A DNA stretch of 5,865 nt from contig CAADVA010000149.1 of the NCBI GenBank assembly GCA_900752345.1, positions 1 to 5,865 on the forward strand, in the 5' to 3' direction. Position 1 is the first letter of the stretch; the number at the start of each line of letters is the position of its first letter. A model generated the notes under the pieces. The model did not search any database and was not told the DNA's origin. It saw only the letters and a program-made list of their open reading frames with translations. Of this stretch, positions 5,392-5,865 are shown piece by piece. The DNA comes from an uncultured Collinsella sp. (lineage in GTDB: Bacteria; Actinomycetota; Coriobacteriia; Coriobacteriales; Coriobacteriaceae). The translations under genes were made by a program, and so were the position numbers.

Positions 5392-5409
5392 AGCCCTCGA
5401 CACTATTGT
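5387..5409. promoter_or_regulatory. Perfect 7-bp inverted repeat, possible operator
   Basis: ACAATAG (5387-5393) and CTATTGT (5403-5409) are exact reverse complements separated by 9 bp, ending 8 bp before the ribosome site of the epimerase gene (GGAGG, 5418-5422). The 16-bp centre-to-centre spacing would suit a dimeric regulator. As RNA it would be an AT-rich, weak stem followed by TTACTTTT, so a poor terminator for the preceding gene is an alternative reading. Confidence 0.4.
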
Positions 5410-5429
5410 TTACTTTTGGAGGAAGTAGC

Positions 5430-5865
5430 ATGTCTACCGTCACTACCATCAAGCGCGGCAGCCTCACCGCGGCCATCGATTCCATGGGCGCCCAGCTCAC
5501 GAGCCTTGCCCTCAACGGCAACGAGTATCTGTGGCAGGGCGACCCCGCCTTTTGGGGCAAGCATGCGCCCATCCTGTTCCCCATTGTGGGCTCGCTGCGC
5601 AACAACACGGCGACGTCTGCGGCTGGCACCTGCGAGATGCCGCGCCACGGCCTCGCGCGCATCGTCGAGCACAAGATCGTCGGGGTGTCGGAGGACGGTT
5701 CGTCCGTTACCTACGAGCTCACCGACACGCCCGAGTCTCTCAAGGCGTTCCCGTTCCACTTTAAGCTCAACATGACCTATGCCCTGACCGGTGACGCCAC
5801 CCTCACGCAGACCTTTGCCGTCACCAACACCGGCGACGTGGACCTGCCGTTCTCGGTGGGCGGCC
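5430..5865 (+). CDS. Aldose 1-epimerase family protein (LacX-like), 3' end missing
   Basis: ATG 5430 lies 7 nt after GGAGG (5418-5422); the frame stays open to the window edge, giving 145 residues of an expected 290 or so. Aldose 1-epimerases (galactose mutarotase fold) interconvert alpha and beta anomers of sugars in the cytoplasm. The N-terminal half matches the LacX/YeaD-like branch: EYLWQGDPAFWGKHAPILFP (32-51), then IVGSLRNN with R57, and MPRHGLAR (70-77) with H73, corresponding to sugar-binding Arg and His of the family. The last visible residues, PFSVGG (140-145), precede the position where a conserved catalytic His normally follows, so that residue lies just beyond the window. The gene is 79 bp from the preceding stop and may have its own promoter. 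The sugar is unknown, and some relatives act on hexose-6-phosphates. Confidence 0.92.
   Translation, partial: MSTVTTIKRGSLTAAIDSMGAQLTSLALNGNEYLWQGDPAFWGKHAPILFPIVGSLRNNTATSAAGTCEMPRHGLARIVEHKIVGVSEDGSSVTYELTDTPESLKAFPFHFKLNMTYALTGDATLTQTFAVTNTGDVDLPFSVGG

Overview
The window is about 5.9 kb of high-GC bacterial DNA. Five complete or nearly complete genes plus one cut gene all read rightward, with purine-rich Shine-Dalgarno sites and short gaps. Codon use (G/C-ending, AAG for Lys, GAG for Glu), the family mix and the cysteine-rich decarboxylase suggest an anaerobic gut actinobacterium of class Coriobacteriia, most likely Collinsella or a close relative. That taxonomic call is an inference from style and cannot be proven from the window alone.

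Left block (1-3409), probably one transcription unit. It begins inside a DASS/SLC13-type anion permease. A 142-bp leader follows, packed with stem-loops and a 10-bp direct repeat, then a UbiD-superfamily decarboxylase and, 33 bp later, a UbiX-type flavin prenyltransferase. The UbiD protein resembles Lactiplantibacillus plantarum LpdC (gallate decarboxylase) over its whole length, much more than classical UbiD or BsdC. The likely logic is that the permease moves an aromatic acid or the accompanying anion, UbiX makes prenylated FMN, and the LpdC-like enzyme uses it to remove the ring carboxylate (for example gallate to pyrogallol, or protocatechuate to catechol). The substrate is inferred. An 11-bp GC stem with a TTTT tail closes this unit.

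Middle block (3410-4304): a MerR-family regulator with a GyrI-like effector-binding domain. Its start codon is only 28 bp after the terminator, so its transcript either reads through the terminator or starts just before it. This links the regulator physically, and perhaps functionally, to the decarboxylase operon.

Right block (4305-5865): a 176-bp gap holds two adjacent palindromes (4306-4368 and 4374-4404) whose only internal mismatches are A-C on the + strand, which become G-U pairs on the - strand. Next come an unrecognised single-pass membrane protein with a very acidic cytoplasmic half, a short spacer with a perfect 7-bp inverted repeat, and the first 145 residues of a LacX-type aldose 1-epimerase, cut by the window edge.

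No tRNA, rRNA, CRISPR array, transposase or phage gene is visible. No gap exceeds 300 bp; the largest is 4305-4480. The points most worth following are the LpdC/UbiX/permease cluster without a visible small D subunit, the terminator placed directly before the regulator, and the double palindrome.
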